DNA from: Tethya wilhelma
Lineage: Eukaryota; Porifera; Demospongiae; Tethyida; Tethyidae
DNA length: 64,000 bases
Direction: 5' to 3'
Assembly (NCBI GenBank): GCA_964030475.1
Contig: CAXIPT010000013.1
Location: forward strand, 647,408 to 711,407
The position numbers were made by a program, and so were the translations under genes. The notes under the pieces are model-generated. The model saw only the letters and a program-made list of their open reading frames with translations, was not told the DNA's origin and did not search any database. Of this stretch, positions 9,283 to 20,054 are shown piece after piece. Each line of letters starts with the position of its first letter. The stretch's first letter is position 1.

Positions 9283-10463
9283 CATGCGACCAATGAAGAG
9301 AGATCGCAAATCCTTCAAACCCTAAGGAGCAATGAACTGGATGTACGTAAGCAATGTAACACACCAATTTAGTCACACAACTTCACATGCAAACAATAAC
9401 CAATCATTTCTATCCTACACAGGAAAACATTGAATCCTCAGTGAGTGATCAAACGATGGAGAACACAGAAGATATTCAAGAGGTACGTGCATGTACATGA
9501 ACATAATACTGTAACTATAACTAATATAATGCTAAACAACACAATATAGAGCACAGACAGAGGAGAAACAGTGAACAGAGCAACAACACAAGGAAACAAC
9601 AAACCTAAGATCGGTAAGGCCATGCGATAACGGTATATATACACTGTACATATCACAATATGTGTACAGTGATGCTCTATGTATGATCATAATTATGGAT
9701 TCAATAACCTTTAAGGTATGAAGAGAAAGATGTGGCACTTGTGAAGCATGCACCCGTCCTGATTGTGGTACATGCGTGTACTGCAGAGACAAACCTAAAT
9801 TTGGGGGACCAGGGAAGCATAAGAAGTCCTGTAGGTGTCCAGCATTGTCACAAAACAGTCAGACTCCTAGTGATTTTACAAAAAGCCTTAGCCTTACTAC
9901 AGCACCAAAGCATACTGTGAAACAACCAGTCTTGATTACAGACTATCTTAAGGGTATAGGAAGAAAACTCCATATGGTTTCAGGTGATGGGAATTTTTTG
10001 TTTCGCTCTCTGTGTTATGCACTTCTTCACACTGAGGACCATCACTTTCTTGTGAGATCTAATATCGTGTGGATGGAAAACCTAAATGTACAGCAGTTCT
10101 CACGATATTTCATGCCAAGTGATAACGTCACATCTATGCCAGAAAATATTCAACACATGGGTCGACCAAATGCTTGGGGGACACAGTTGGAGATCATAGG
10201 GGCTGCATCACTCTTCCAAACACCTGTGTACTACTGCCAATTAGTAGATGGAGAGTATATCTGGGGGGTTTTCAAACCCATCCCTGCCAAAGATATAATG
10301 TTTCCGAGAGTGGTCGATGAAGTTTTTGTCAATAGACCCCACATATCCCACACAGAACACACACTATGATACAATTGTATCAGTTGAGGATGGCAAGCCC
10401 TGTCTAAGTTTTCCTACACTAACTGGAAAGGAGGACAAAGAGATCATAAATCTGGTGACCTAA
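9283..10463 (+). pseudogene. CXXC-OTU copy on right palindrome arm (broken)
   Basis: Same gene in opposite orientation. An exon in the spacer (encoding TNEERSQILQTLRS) and exons at about 9426-9482 (encoding SSVSDQTMENTED) and 9549-9614 remain readable. The main exon is damaged: a 2-base deletion at the start of the CXXC finger (AGAGA to AGA) shifts frame; a 9-base deletion removes residues and one zinc ligand after KKSC; the OTU catalytic Cys is Phe (GDGNFLF); and a 17-base deletion flanked by CAC removes the segment before the catalytic His and ends the frame early. At least the OTU activity must be lost. Confidence 0.8.
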
Positions 10464-10526
10464 CAGCCTAGTACCTATATGCCGACTATAATATCATAGA
10501 TGAATAATCATTGAATTATAATAAAC

Positions 10527-10715
10527 TTATCTGTCATTCTTCCACAACAGCATTTTGTGCCAACGAATCTCCAAATATTGAGCCATTTTCCGCATTTCTT
10601 TAGTACCTCTGTTCTTCTTGTCGCATGTATGAGTAGAGGTCGCGGAAATAGGCTGCATTGGGGCTGGGGCTTTACTCGGTTGCAAGGTCAAAGGTCGCGT
10701 GTCAACTCTGTGCAT
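10527..10715 (-). CDS. Small conserved ORF at right palindrome border
   Basis: A 62-codon frame starting MHRVDTRPLTLQPSK and sharing the KEMRKMAQYLEIRWHK segment with the left-arm ORF at 7960. The first part lies outside the palindrome. Function unknown; could be a 5' exon. Confidence 0.3.
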   Translation of the reverse strand: MHRVDTRPLTLQPSKAPAPMQPISATSTHTCDKKNRGTKEMRKMAQYLEIRWHKMLLWKNDR

Positions 10716-11639
10716 AACGGGATTCTAAATTCGTAAACTATGGGCGGTCCGTATACTCTCCGTATCCTAATTAGATCATGTACAGTACATGCTGAATATT
10801 ACCACAAACAGCCACGTGGCCAGTTTAGTGAGAAGCGAGTAGCTAGGAAAGAAGACCCAGGAGAAGGCTACTGGACTCGTGGAGGTAAGTGCTTGCTTGT
10901 AAAGTGCTAGATTTTAGTTCTAGGAACTAAGATAAGCCTCAGAATAACCTGTATGCGATCGCGTACAGGGTGAGGCAACACCCACGCTGCTCTATGTGGG
11001 CGCTTGAATTAGGCAAGCATATCAGAAGCTTTAGCTGATCTCTCTGTGCATGTGCTGTACCAAAATTCTGTGAACAAAAGCCTATAAAGCAGAACTAACA
11101 CTGAACAATAATTCATTTTTAACAGCAGCTGCCTATCTCATTAATATTTGCTACGGTCTGTTGCACAGCATAGCAACTGTTCTCCGTGTTAGCAACTTAA
11201 TAGAAAAGAACTAGGCTGGTATTACCATCTATATCTCTGCAACTGAAGCAGCTCCACCCCTCAAATTTTGCGTGGAGCATGCTGAAATGTATCCGTGCAG
11301 TAAAAAAAAATTCGCGCAAAAACGCGAATTAAACTAAAACCGCATTTTACTCGAAAAACAATAATTTCCCAAACGTCAGGTTTTCGCTTGACAGGTCACA
11401 TATACTCCATTGCCATTTTCCTCATCCAACCGCCAAATCTCCCTATTATATAGTCACAGGGCGTTGGTAGGTGTCTAGTTCAGTTATATATTAATCTAGG
11501 CTGTTTCTGGAACGATACTGTTAATCAGCTTGAATATTATATAGCTTTTACAATGTACTGGTATACCATCAGTAAAAGTGAAGCATCTCAACACTGCACG
11601 GAGGCAGTAGCTATCTAGCAAAATTTCTAATAATTCTCA
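10716..11639. other. Stretch without recognised genes
   Basis: No coding exon is assigned. A good donor consensus (GGAGGTAAGTG, about 10881-10891) follows a short open stretch and could end an untranslated first exon. AT-rich sequence with TTCGCGCAAAAACGCGAA (about 11310) forms a short hairpin. Confidence 0.35.
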
Positions 11640-12150
11640 GTACCGTAATACTGGGTACACAGGAATGGCACGGATGGCCCATTAGCGCAATACAAATATT
11701 CACCCAAAAAACTCTGCAAAAACTGAGTGCTTAGCACTAAAAGGCTTCTTAAGCTACTATTTTGCTCTTTCTCTTTCTAATGAGCCCAAAAATATGGCCT
11801 AAAACCATCGCTAAAGTAATAAAGACAAACATGCTAAACCTCCAATTTTTTCCATCTTCTTCTTCTTCTTCTATCTTGGCTCAACTTTTCTCAGAGACTA
11901 CTCATATTCAGAAGCTGATTCTTGAACGAACGAACTTGGTCTTCCGGGACAGTCGCTTTTGCCATCGGTTTTTAACGCCTCTCATTGAGTAGCTAGATAC
12001 AAGGCGAAAAGCACCTCCTCCATATGGCCGCCATTAATTTCTACACTCATGCATAATTGATTAGCGTCGAATTGACGACCGTTTCCACACACAAAAGTGT
12101 GTGTTATTTGGAATTAAATGCACTGAAGTTTAATGCCTGGAACTGTTTTG
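11640..12150 (+). repeat. Repeat family C, copy 1
   Basis: About 500 bases that recur inverted at 16340-16885 and 19055-19540. Shared landmarks are GGCACGGATGGCCCATTAGC, a (TTC)n tract followed by TATCTTGGCTCAAC, CATATGGCCGCCATTAATTT, and ACACACAAAAGTGTGTG. The copy is riddled with stops, so it is probably a non-coding transposon fragment. Confidence 0.85.
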
Positions 12151-12154
12151 TGAT

Positions 12155-12258
12155 CACCCGAACCATGCCAATAATCCGTGTCATAATAATATTGGAAAAG
12201 GTGGTTGGCAACCGTATAAAATACTATTGTACAAGGGAGTTATGACTGCGTCATGATG
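12155..12258 (+). repeat. Repeat family E, copy 1
   Basis: About 100 bases with GGTGGTTGGCAACCGTATAA and GGGAGTTATGACTGCGTCA. They recur in reverse at about 25910-25980 and 26668-26772. Confidence 0.85.
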
Positions 12259-13185
12259 TATGTACTCTAGTCTATACACTATGATGGATAGCCAAGAGCA
12301 CCAGGGCAAATAGCCTCCCTGCAGCCACGCTAAACCTTTTAGATTTAACTCAGAGCAGAAAAAAGTACTACAAGATTACTGGGATAATGGTATGAGCTCG
12401 TGCTCAATAGAGCACTCTGTTCAGATAGAAAAATGCTCATGTGGAGCAAGTAAAAGTAAGCCTATTTCCAACTCTTTCAATGTTTATAAGAACTGAACCG
12501 TCATGAATCTTTGTCATCAACACTATAAGTTTTAAGAATTCAAGTTCTAATGGCAATATAAACCATGGACATTAATTTTTAATACTGCCATGGATTAAAT
12601 CTATAATAGACTATCGGATCTGGTGCCCAGACCCCATTCTCAATAGGAATGGTTCTGGGCACCGAACCAAGTCAGTAGTCAGTAGCCCAGCACCTGGCTA
12701 GAACAACATGGAAAAGACAGTCTGAGATAGCAACACTGACTCCTGGCTAAACGCTTTAGTGTTCTAGGCAAATCTCGCCCTATATATATAGCAGGTGCAA
12801 TTATGTACAAGTAAAAAAAAACATTGGAAATGTAATGATGAGACACAGGAATGGCTAAATCGTAAAAAGAACACAAACAAGATGGAATGGCTGTCGAGGG
12901 TGTGTGCAGAATTCTTCCTGTATGGGCTGCATTTAACAATCTCCTTATTGAGTCTCTCATTTTGCCCACAGGACAGAGCCAGCGGAACTGGTTCGGCTGG
13001 TCCGGCAAAAACCGGACCACTATTTTACGTGAAATCGGTAATGGTCGCTAACATTGACTGGTAATGATCGTCAACGGTAGAAATGAGTGGTGCATTCGAA
13101 TTTCATTTTTACTTTAAAAATAATTATCATCATCATTGGTAATCCACGTGTACGCATGTGCGAATCAGTTTGTTAGCTCTTTAGC

Positions 13186-15401
13186 ATGTCTCTGTCAAAG
13201 TTTCCATCATTTCAATGTCCAACTGTTGGTGAATCCCCAAATCAACCAAAAAACATCACATTTCCTAAGTTGTCATTCGGAAAAACGAAAATTGTTCAAA
13301 GAGCATTCAATCCTAGCTGGTTTAACAAATGGACCTGGTTACATTGGGACCAAGCATCTGAACGGGCATTTTGCTACACATGTGTATCAGCTTACAAACA
13401 AAAGAAGCTGAGATCTTCCAATGCCGATGCTGCATTCATCTCTAGAGGCTTTCAAGACTGGAAAGATGCTACAGTTGGTTTTCGGAACCATGAAAGTTCT
13501 TCTTGCCATAAAGAAGCAGTAGAGAGTTTGGTTACTATTCCATCAACAAATAAAGATGTAGCTGTGTGTCTGTCAAGTTCTGTTGCTGAAGAGCGAAGAG
13601 TAAATCGAGAGTGCTTCTTGAAGATAATAACCACTTTACTCTTTCTTGCTCGTCAAGGCTTGCCATTGAGGGGTGATGGAAAGGGCGAGTTAGATGGGAA
13701 TTTCACTCAGTTGTTGCAGTTGCGGGCACAAGATGACAGCACAGGGCATTTTGCTGATTGGCTCAAGCGGAAGAGTAGTAAGTACACCAGCCGAATGAAA
13801 TATTGGGATTGATGGCTCTACAACTACTCCGACAGATCGCTGAAAATCTGCAGTCATCAAAATACACCATCATGGTCGATAAAACTACAGACATCAGCAC
13901 TAAGGAGCAGGTAGTAATTGTTTTTAGATGGGTGGATGACAAGCTTGAAGCCCAAGAAGAGTTTGTTGGTCTCTACAGTACTGATTCTATTGCTGCTGAT
14001 CCATTAGTAGCAATAATCAAGGATGTCCTTCTTCGGCTGAACTTAAAACTTGAGAATTGTAGAGGTCAGTGCTATGATGGAGCGAGCAACATGAAAGGCT
14101 GTCGTTCAGGTGTAGCAACTCAGATTCAAGCCATCGAAGCTAGAGCAATATACACACATTGCTATGGCCATGCACTCAACCTTGCATGCCAAGACACCAT
14201 CAGGGATGTTAAAGTAGTTAAGGATGCACTGGATACCACTTTTGAGATCTCCAAGCTACTCAAGTACTCTTCGAAGAGAAATGCAGCATTTTTGAAGGTA
14301 AAGGAAGACATTGCTCCTTCAGACCCTGGCTTTTGCACACTATGTCCTACGAGATGGACTATACGAGCAGATTCCTTAGCTAGCGTGAGAAAGAATTATT
14401 CTGTCTTACAGAGGAATATGGAGATCTTTGCAGAAATGGCTGCTCGAGATATGGAAATGTCTGCTCGAGTGAATGATGTTGCTGCTCAGTTGCCAAAGTT
14501 TAATTTCCTCTTTGGAGTCATGCTTGGAGAGAAAGTGCTACATCTTGCTGATAATCTTAGTCGGACACTTCAAAACAAGACGTTGTCTGCAGCTGAGGGA
14601 CAACAAGCTGCTAGCCTCACTTGTGACACGTTACTATCCCTGCGGACTGACTCTAAATTTCATGAGTTCTGGGTTAAAGTCAACGAGAAAGTTGATGTTG
14701 ATGAGCCAGCTCTTCCTCGTAAACGCAGAGCTCCAGTTCGATTTGAAGATGGTACTGGAGAATCCTATCATCCTCCAACAGTTGAAGACCACTATCGCCA
14801 GATTTACTTTGAAGTGATTGATCACATTGTGTCTTCTATCAAGGAACGCTTCGATCAACCAGGTTACAAGGTATACAGTGATTTGGAGAAGTTGCTTATC
14901 AATGCTTCCTCAGGACGTGACTACTCAACAGAAATGGATGCAATTTCTCAACAATATGATGGTGACTTTGACTTCTCACTTCTAGATACTCAACTCCAGT
15001 TTTTGAAGACAAAGTTCAGCTCTGAGCAGAATGAGACTGTGACCAGTACAGATTCTGGTTCTGATAGTGACACTGGATCCACTGTTTCTATCTCAGATGT
15101 AAAAAATTTTGTTGTCAGCCTTGGAGACTCATCATCTTTGCTATCAGAAGTTGTAAAACTTCTTAAGCTGATCCTTGTAATGCCTGCAACAAATGCCACG
15201 AGCGAGAGGTCCTTCTCAGCATTAAAAAGGGTGAAGACGTACCTTCGAGGAACGATGAAACAGAGCCGCCTTAACCACCTTATGATTCTCCACGTATTTA
15301 AGGAACTTGCTGACAAGCTCGATCTCGTTTCTTGTGCAAATGACTTTGTTGCTGCCAATGAACACAGATCCAGTGTCTTTGGAAGTTTTTCATCTGTTTA
15401 A
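13186..15401 (+). pseudogene. hAT transposase with one frameshift
   Basis: The first frame (13186-13812) holds a TTF-type zinc finger: WDQASERAFCYTC, then FRNHESSSCHKEAV. The second frame (13803-15401) holds the RNase-H-like core: MVDKTTDIST with the first catalytic Asp, CYDGASNMKG with the second, HCYGHALNLACQD, and the C-terminal dimerisation block ATSERSFSALKRVK. The frames overlap near 13790, at the spot where the conserved KYTS segment should run on into NEILGLMALQLL; a small non-triplet deletion there explains the break. Everything else is open, so inactivation is recent or is a sequencing/assembly error. Confidence 0.88.
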
Positions 15402-15636
15402 AATTAACCGTCTAACTTTTAGCCAAATTATCTGTACTATTAGGATACGTCATATGATACTCACATGACTCTTTTGTTTAGTGCGCGCGCGCGCCTCATG
15501 CACATTGATAATAGCGAGGAGAGTCGATCAACAGCAAATGCTCGAAAGTGCCCAAGTTATCGTACGATTGACCAGCAGTTTATTTGTCTCAAAAATGTAC
15601 CAGAATCGATCTCAGAGCACCTAGATTTGCAAAATT

Positions 15637-15716
15637 TTCTGGGGGGGCATGCCCCCAAACCCCCCTAGCAAGCACGTTCCTTTGGAACGTGCATCCTATG
15701 GGGGCTTCGCCCCCGG
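15637..15716. repeat. Three consecutive perfect hairpins at the hAT 3' end
   Basis: GGGGGCATGCCCCC, GCACGTTCCTTTGGAACGTGC (arms of about 9 bases) and GGGGGCTTCGCCCCC follow each other within 80 bases, just inside the right terminal repeat. They are far more GC-rich than the surroundings. They may act as a transcription stop or as transposase binding sites. Confidence 0.75.
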
Positions 15717-16339
15717 CAAACCTAGCGCCGGACCACTGTTAGAGAGCTTCCGCCGGCTCTGCAGGAAGAATTCCTTACACACTCTCGAAAGCCATTCCAT
15801 CTTGTTTGCGTTCTTTTTACGATTTAGCCATTCCTGTGTCTCATCATTACATTTCCAATGTTTTTTTTTACTTGTTTGTTCTCATTTTTCCATATTTCTA
15901 CAAATTACATTTCAGTTGGTGTGTGTAGCTAGCTACTGAGCTAGTAGTCTGGCAAGCCAGACTCACTGAGCCAGCGGCGGGCTGCTGAGCTGGTACTTGA
16001 AGTCACAACTTGTTGTGTAGCCTGCTTGATACATACTGAAGTGAAACACACATCTCAGTCATTTGGAGGCAGGAGCTGTATCATAAGATTTACTTGTCTT
16101 TCTATATGTTATGATAGTCGAAGTCCTGATTCATCTCTTAAGAAGAGCAACCAGGTACCGTAGTTTGAGATATTTTCGCGTTGAAAATATTCCGTACGTT
16201 AAAATTTCGCGTGTTTAATTTTCGTACATGCGTAGCGCCCGCGTTAATATTGGTAATTGGTCGTCAAAATTTCGAGTGTTTAATTTTCGCACACGGCGAC
16301 GCATACGAAAATTTCCCCAATGCGAATATTAGTCAAATT

Positions 16340-16885
16340 ACGGTATCACAAAATAGTTCCAGGCAACTTCAGTGCATTTAATTCCAAATAACGCACACTT
16401 TTGTGTGTGGAAAGGGTCGTCAAATCGAATCTTCTAGAAGCTAATGAATTATTCATGATGTAGAAATTAATGGCGGCCATATGGAGGAGGCACTTTTCGC
16501 CTTGTATCTAGCTACTCAATGAGAGGCGCTAAAAACCGATGGCAAAAGCGACTGTACCGGAAGAAACCAAGTTTGTTCGTTCAAGAATCAGCTTCTAAAA
16601 GTGAATAGTCTCAGAGAAAAGTTGAGCCAAGATAGAAAAAGAAGAAGAAGAAGAATAAGAAGAAGATGGAGAAAATTGGAGGTTTGGCATATTTGTGTTT
16701 GTTACTTTAGAGATGTTTTTAGGCCATGTTTTTGGGCTCATTAGAAAGAGAAAGAGCTAAATAGTAGCTTTAGAAGCCTTTTAGTGCTAAGCGCTCAGTT
16801 TTTGTAGAGTTATTCGCGTGAATATTTATATTGCGCTAATTGGCCATCCGTGCCATTCCTGTGTACCCAGTACTACCGTACTGGG
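16340..16885 (-). repeat. Repeat family C, copy 2
   Basis: Reverse-oriented counterpart of 11640-12150, ending near CCCAGTACTACCGTACTGGG. Just before it, 16160-16330 holds imperfect repeats of AAAATTTCG / GTGTTTAATTTTCG words. Confidence 0.85.
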
Positions 16886-18155
16886 AAAAATGACACACTT
16901 CCATATAGCAAATATGTACAGAGCAGTATGGAGAAATGAGCAGCTGTCATTTACTTCCGTATGGCAAAAATAATTATTTCCAGTATCACTTCAAAATACT
17001 TCCGGTTTTGATGACGTTGATTGCACCTGCTCTATAGCTAATTATAGCAATGGCCATCATGGTAGGACTGATGGCTCAAAGCTATAGGTTATTAGAACTT
17101 ATTACCAGCTAGAGTGAGGGTGAGGGCTGGAATGGGGCTAACTTCAAATGGTCTAGCAAGACATTGCACAATTTGACTCTAGTTCATCTTTGTTGTCACC
17201 ATGAATAGACTTTCTAATGTTACTAGGTATTAAATTGTTTTCCAAGATCACCACTACGTACTATATAAAGGGTATGGTCACACCATAATTATAACAATTT
17301 TGAACAACTTGATTGTGATACGTTATTTGAGATGATTTGTTGATTAAAGTTATACAGCCTTTAACTGTTATCAGCTGACCTGTGACTTGTATCACAGATT
17401 CTAGACCTCTATTCAGATTAACCGACCATCAGACCGTCAGTACATAATGGTGGTATGCATACCATGCAATTCTGATCAGCTATGGAAAAGTAAAAAAATT
17501 GAAATGGTTACAGAGTATCATCAGCATGGAGTGTTTCTACTGACATTCATTATCACAGACTACATTGGATCAACGCAGAAATGAAATGGCAGAAAAAGTG
17601 TAACAACCAATCAAGCCAAGAAACTATCAATGATACATCTTCTTAAGTCAGTTAATTGATGTTTACAGTAATGAATTTTTTTGTGTTTCACGTATTATTT
17701 TAATTGACCCCTATTTAGATGATCAAGATTTCGAAATGCAAAAAAAAGAACATCGTTTCAAGTTTTCTGTCACGAGTCATCAAGCTCTCTAACTGCAGGT
17801 AATGTAACATAAGGTGTGTGTGTAATGTAAGGTAACTGCAGGTAACGTAAGGTAATGTGATGTGGCAACTGAGAGTCTTTCTTTTACATCTAGAACTATA
17901 CATGATTATAGAACATTGTGATATTGGTTACCACTTTATAATGGTTCACCTCCTTGTAAACGTATGACTCTTGATAATTTTTGTTTGTCTAATAGATACT
18001 AAATCACACCCCTAAAATAACGATAAACTGCAACGTGCATGTACATGCTGTTGATACATACATATTAAGAGTTTTATAATATACTCCATCATGGTGTGTC
18101 GTATTGGATTGTTTTCAGACAGAATCTATGGGAGCAAATCAAACACTAAGATCAA
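16886..18155. other. Stretch without recognised genes
   Basis: No coding exon, RNA gene or clear transposon is recognised. A short cluster of GGTAATGTAA/GGTAACGTAA words lies at about 17797-17862. Confidence 0.5.
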
Positions 18156-18156
18156 A

Positions 18157-18174
18157 TGTTTGTGTGTGTGTGTG

Positions 18175-18244
<70 letters not shown>

Positions 18245-18378
18245 NNNNNNNNNNNNNNNNNNNNNNNNNNNNNNNNNNNNNNNNNNNNNNNNNNNNNNNN
18301 NNNNNNNNNNNNNNNNNNNNNNNNNNNNNNNNNNNNNNNNNNNNNNNNNNNNNNNNNNNNNNNNNNNNNNNNNNNNNN

Positions 18379-18467
<89 letters not shown>
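18157..18467. repeat. (TG)n microsatellite with assembly gap
   Basis: TG dinucleotide runs lie on both sides of unknown bases 18245-18378. Open frames across it are artefacts of the repeat. Confidence 0.97.
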
Positions 18468-18535
18468 CATTGTGAAGTGCACATGTGGGGATAGGAAAGA
18501 GTTTGGTCAGCCATCAAATAATAATTATTAATACA

Positions 18536-18815
18536 AGTTAAAAAAAACATTGGAAATGCATAGGAATTGTTAAATCATAAAAAGAAAGCAAACAAGATGG
18601 AATGGCTGTTTGAGTGTGTGCAGAATTCTTCCTGTGTGGGCTGCATGTATTACTGTGATTCTCTTTACATGTTGAGTCCCTCATGTTGCCTATAGGAATA
18701 ATTCTTTACACACTCAAACAGCAATTCCATCTTGTTTGCTTTCTCTTTACGATTTAACCATTCCTATGTCTCAATACATTTCCAATGTTTTTTTTAACTT
18801 GTTTGTTCTCATTTT
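18536..18815. mobile_element. MITE family D, uninterrupted copy
   Basis: Arms (about 18536-18640 and 18700-18815) are inverted copies sharing AACAAGATGGAAT and AACATTGGAAATG. The loop has TTGCCTATAGGAATAATTC, which is the empty-site equivalent of the place where the hAT element sits in the other copy. Confidence 0.87.
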
Positions 18816-19054
18816 TTCATAATTAATTTATAGCTTATATAATTTTTGCTATCAGCATGAAAGCAGCGTCTCAGGAGGCTGGAGCTGTTTCTTAGATTCT
18901 AACAAGTTTATTGGCTTTTCTCATCTTCTTATAGTCACAACTATATATAAGTGTAACAATTGAAGTATTCACCTGGTAAATATTGAAGACTGAAATGTTG
19001 CAGAGAGTTCAGCACAACTAGAAATCTTCAGTTAAAAGCAGGAAGTAGCGAATA

Positions 19055-19540
19055 CTCAAATTCCAAATAACGCACACTTATCTATCTGGAAAAGGGTCGT
19101 CATTTTGACTTTTCAAGTAGCTTATGAATTATGCATGAGTGTAGAAATTAATGGCTGCCATAATTATGGAGAAGGCGCTTTTCACCTTGTATCTAGCGAC
19201 TCAATGAGAGACATGAAAAAACGATGCCAAAAGGACCTGAAGACAAAGAAACCAAGTCTATTCGTTCAAGAATCAACTTCGGAAAGTGAGTGCTTTTTGA
19301 GAAAAGTTGTATCAAGATAGAAGAAGAAGATGGAGAAACTTGGAGGTTTGGCATATTTTAGTTGGGTACCTTAGCGATGGTTTTAGGCCATGTTTTTGGG
19401 CTTGTTAGAAAGAGAATGAGCTAAGAAGTAGCTTTAGAAGCCTTTTAGTGTCAAGCGCTCATTTTTTGCAGAGTTACTAGCGTGAATATTTGTATTGCGC
19501 TAATGGGCCATCCGTGCCATTCCTATGCTACCATACTGGG
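19055..19540 (-). repeat. Repeat family C, copy 3
   Basis: Same orientation as copy 2 and more diverged. It keeps AATTCCAAATAACGCACACTT at one end and CTAATGGGCCATCCGTGCCA at the other. Confidence 0.82.
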
Positions 19541-19666
19541 AATACATTATACAGAAGGATGTTCTAAAATGCCAATTTTTGGTCAAATGTGGTCCTCACT
19601 TTCTGTTAGCAGATGCGCTAGTTTTGTGCAAATCTGACAGATTGCCACAGACTTTAATAGTTTGAA

Positions 19667-20044
19667 TCAGAGAGAGAAAGAAATATCTTCAATTTCATTT
19701 TGCATCATGTTATCATTTACAAAGAGTGTGTTGATTAATGGTACGGTGATAGGTAGTTCACTGCACAACAGAGCCTTCTCTACGTGTGACTCTTTTTCTT
19801 TTTGTGAGTTTGTCCAACATGCTACAATAAGACTCTTAGCTACATCACTTATTCGCTGAAGTCTGTAAAAAATGTACTCAGCCCTACCTATTCCAGTTGA
19901 CAGCACTTCCAAATCATGGTGAGGAAGAGTACAGTTTGTGTCAATTATATTGACAACTGCTATATACATTTGATATTCAGATGGATCGACATTACATTGT
20001 ACAGTGTGATGTTCACTGCTGCTACTGCACAAAATGTTGCACAT
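19667..20044 (-). pseudogene. Probable detached C-terminal piece of the KDZ transposase gene
   Basis: The minus-strand frame contains RAEYIFYRLQRISDVAKS and CWTNSQKEKESHVEKALL, a helical segment in the position where KDZ proteins have their C-terminal coiled part. It lies directly beyond the 2-kb insertion that ends the main KDZ gene at about 22020, on the same strand. The link is by position and composition only. Confidence 0.45.
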
Positions 20045-20054
20045 GGGTCGTTCC

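Larger units (their letters stand above)
7944..10673. repeat. Large palindrome with about 1.25-kb arms
   Basis: The left arm (7944-9228) and right arm (about 9439-10673) are reverse complements with a few percent mismatches and small indels. Borders match: the left starts TAAAGCCCCAGCCCC and the right ends GGGGCTGGGGCTTTA. A roughly 210-base single-copy spacer (9230-9438) separates them, and a lone unknown base sits at 9229, exactly at the inner left border. Each arm carries the same CXXC-OTU gene, reading away from the centre, and a short ORF reading inward at the outer end. It could be a true inverted duplication or two haplotypes joined in opposite orientation. Confidence 0.9.
12974..15761 (+). 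mobile_element. hAT DNA transposon
   Basis: Terminal inverted repeats start CAGAGCCAGCGGAA on the left and CAGAGCCGGCGGAA on the right (reverse complement, ending 15761). Both ends are flanked by the same 5 bases, CAGGA (12969-12973 and 15762-15766), read as a target-site duplication. Interior TGGTCCGGC words near each end are likely subterminal binding sites. The element carries one transposase gene with a single frame break. Confidence 0.88.
12805..15885. mobile_element. MITE family D copy carrying a hAT insertion
   Basis: Inverted arms at about 12811-12925 and 15768-15880 share ACATTGGAAATGTAATGATG and AACAAGATGGAATGGCT in opposite orientation. An uninterrupted relative at 18536-18815 shows the same arms around a short loop. 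The hAT element (12974-15761) lies in the loop of this copy. Confidence 0.85.

Noticed and set aside
8721..9325. Hydrophobic plus-strand frames (starting MFTGLLTLPW, MICTVYIYRY)
   Set aside because: They are antisense shadows and intron reads of the CXXC-OTU gene, repeated on the other arm because of the palindrome.
18104..18550. Long open frames of alternating Cys-Val or Thr-His
   Set aside because: They are translations of (TG)n/(CA)n microsatellite and unknown bases; the same applies at 132-495, 6351-6586 and 47944-48198.
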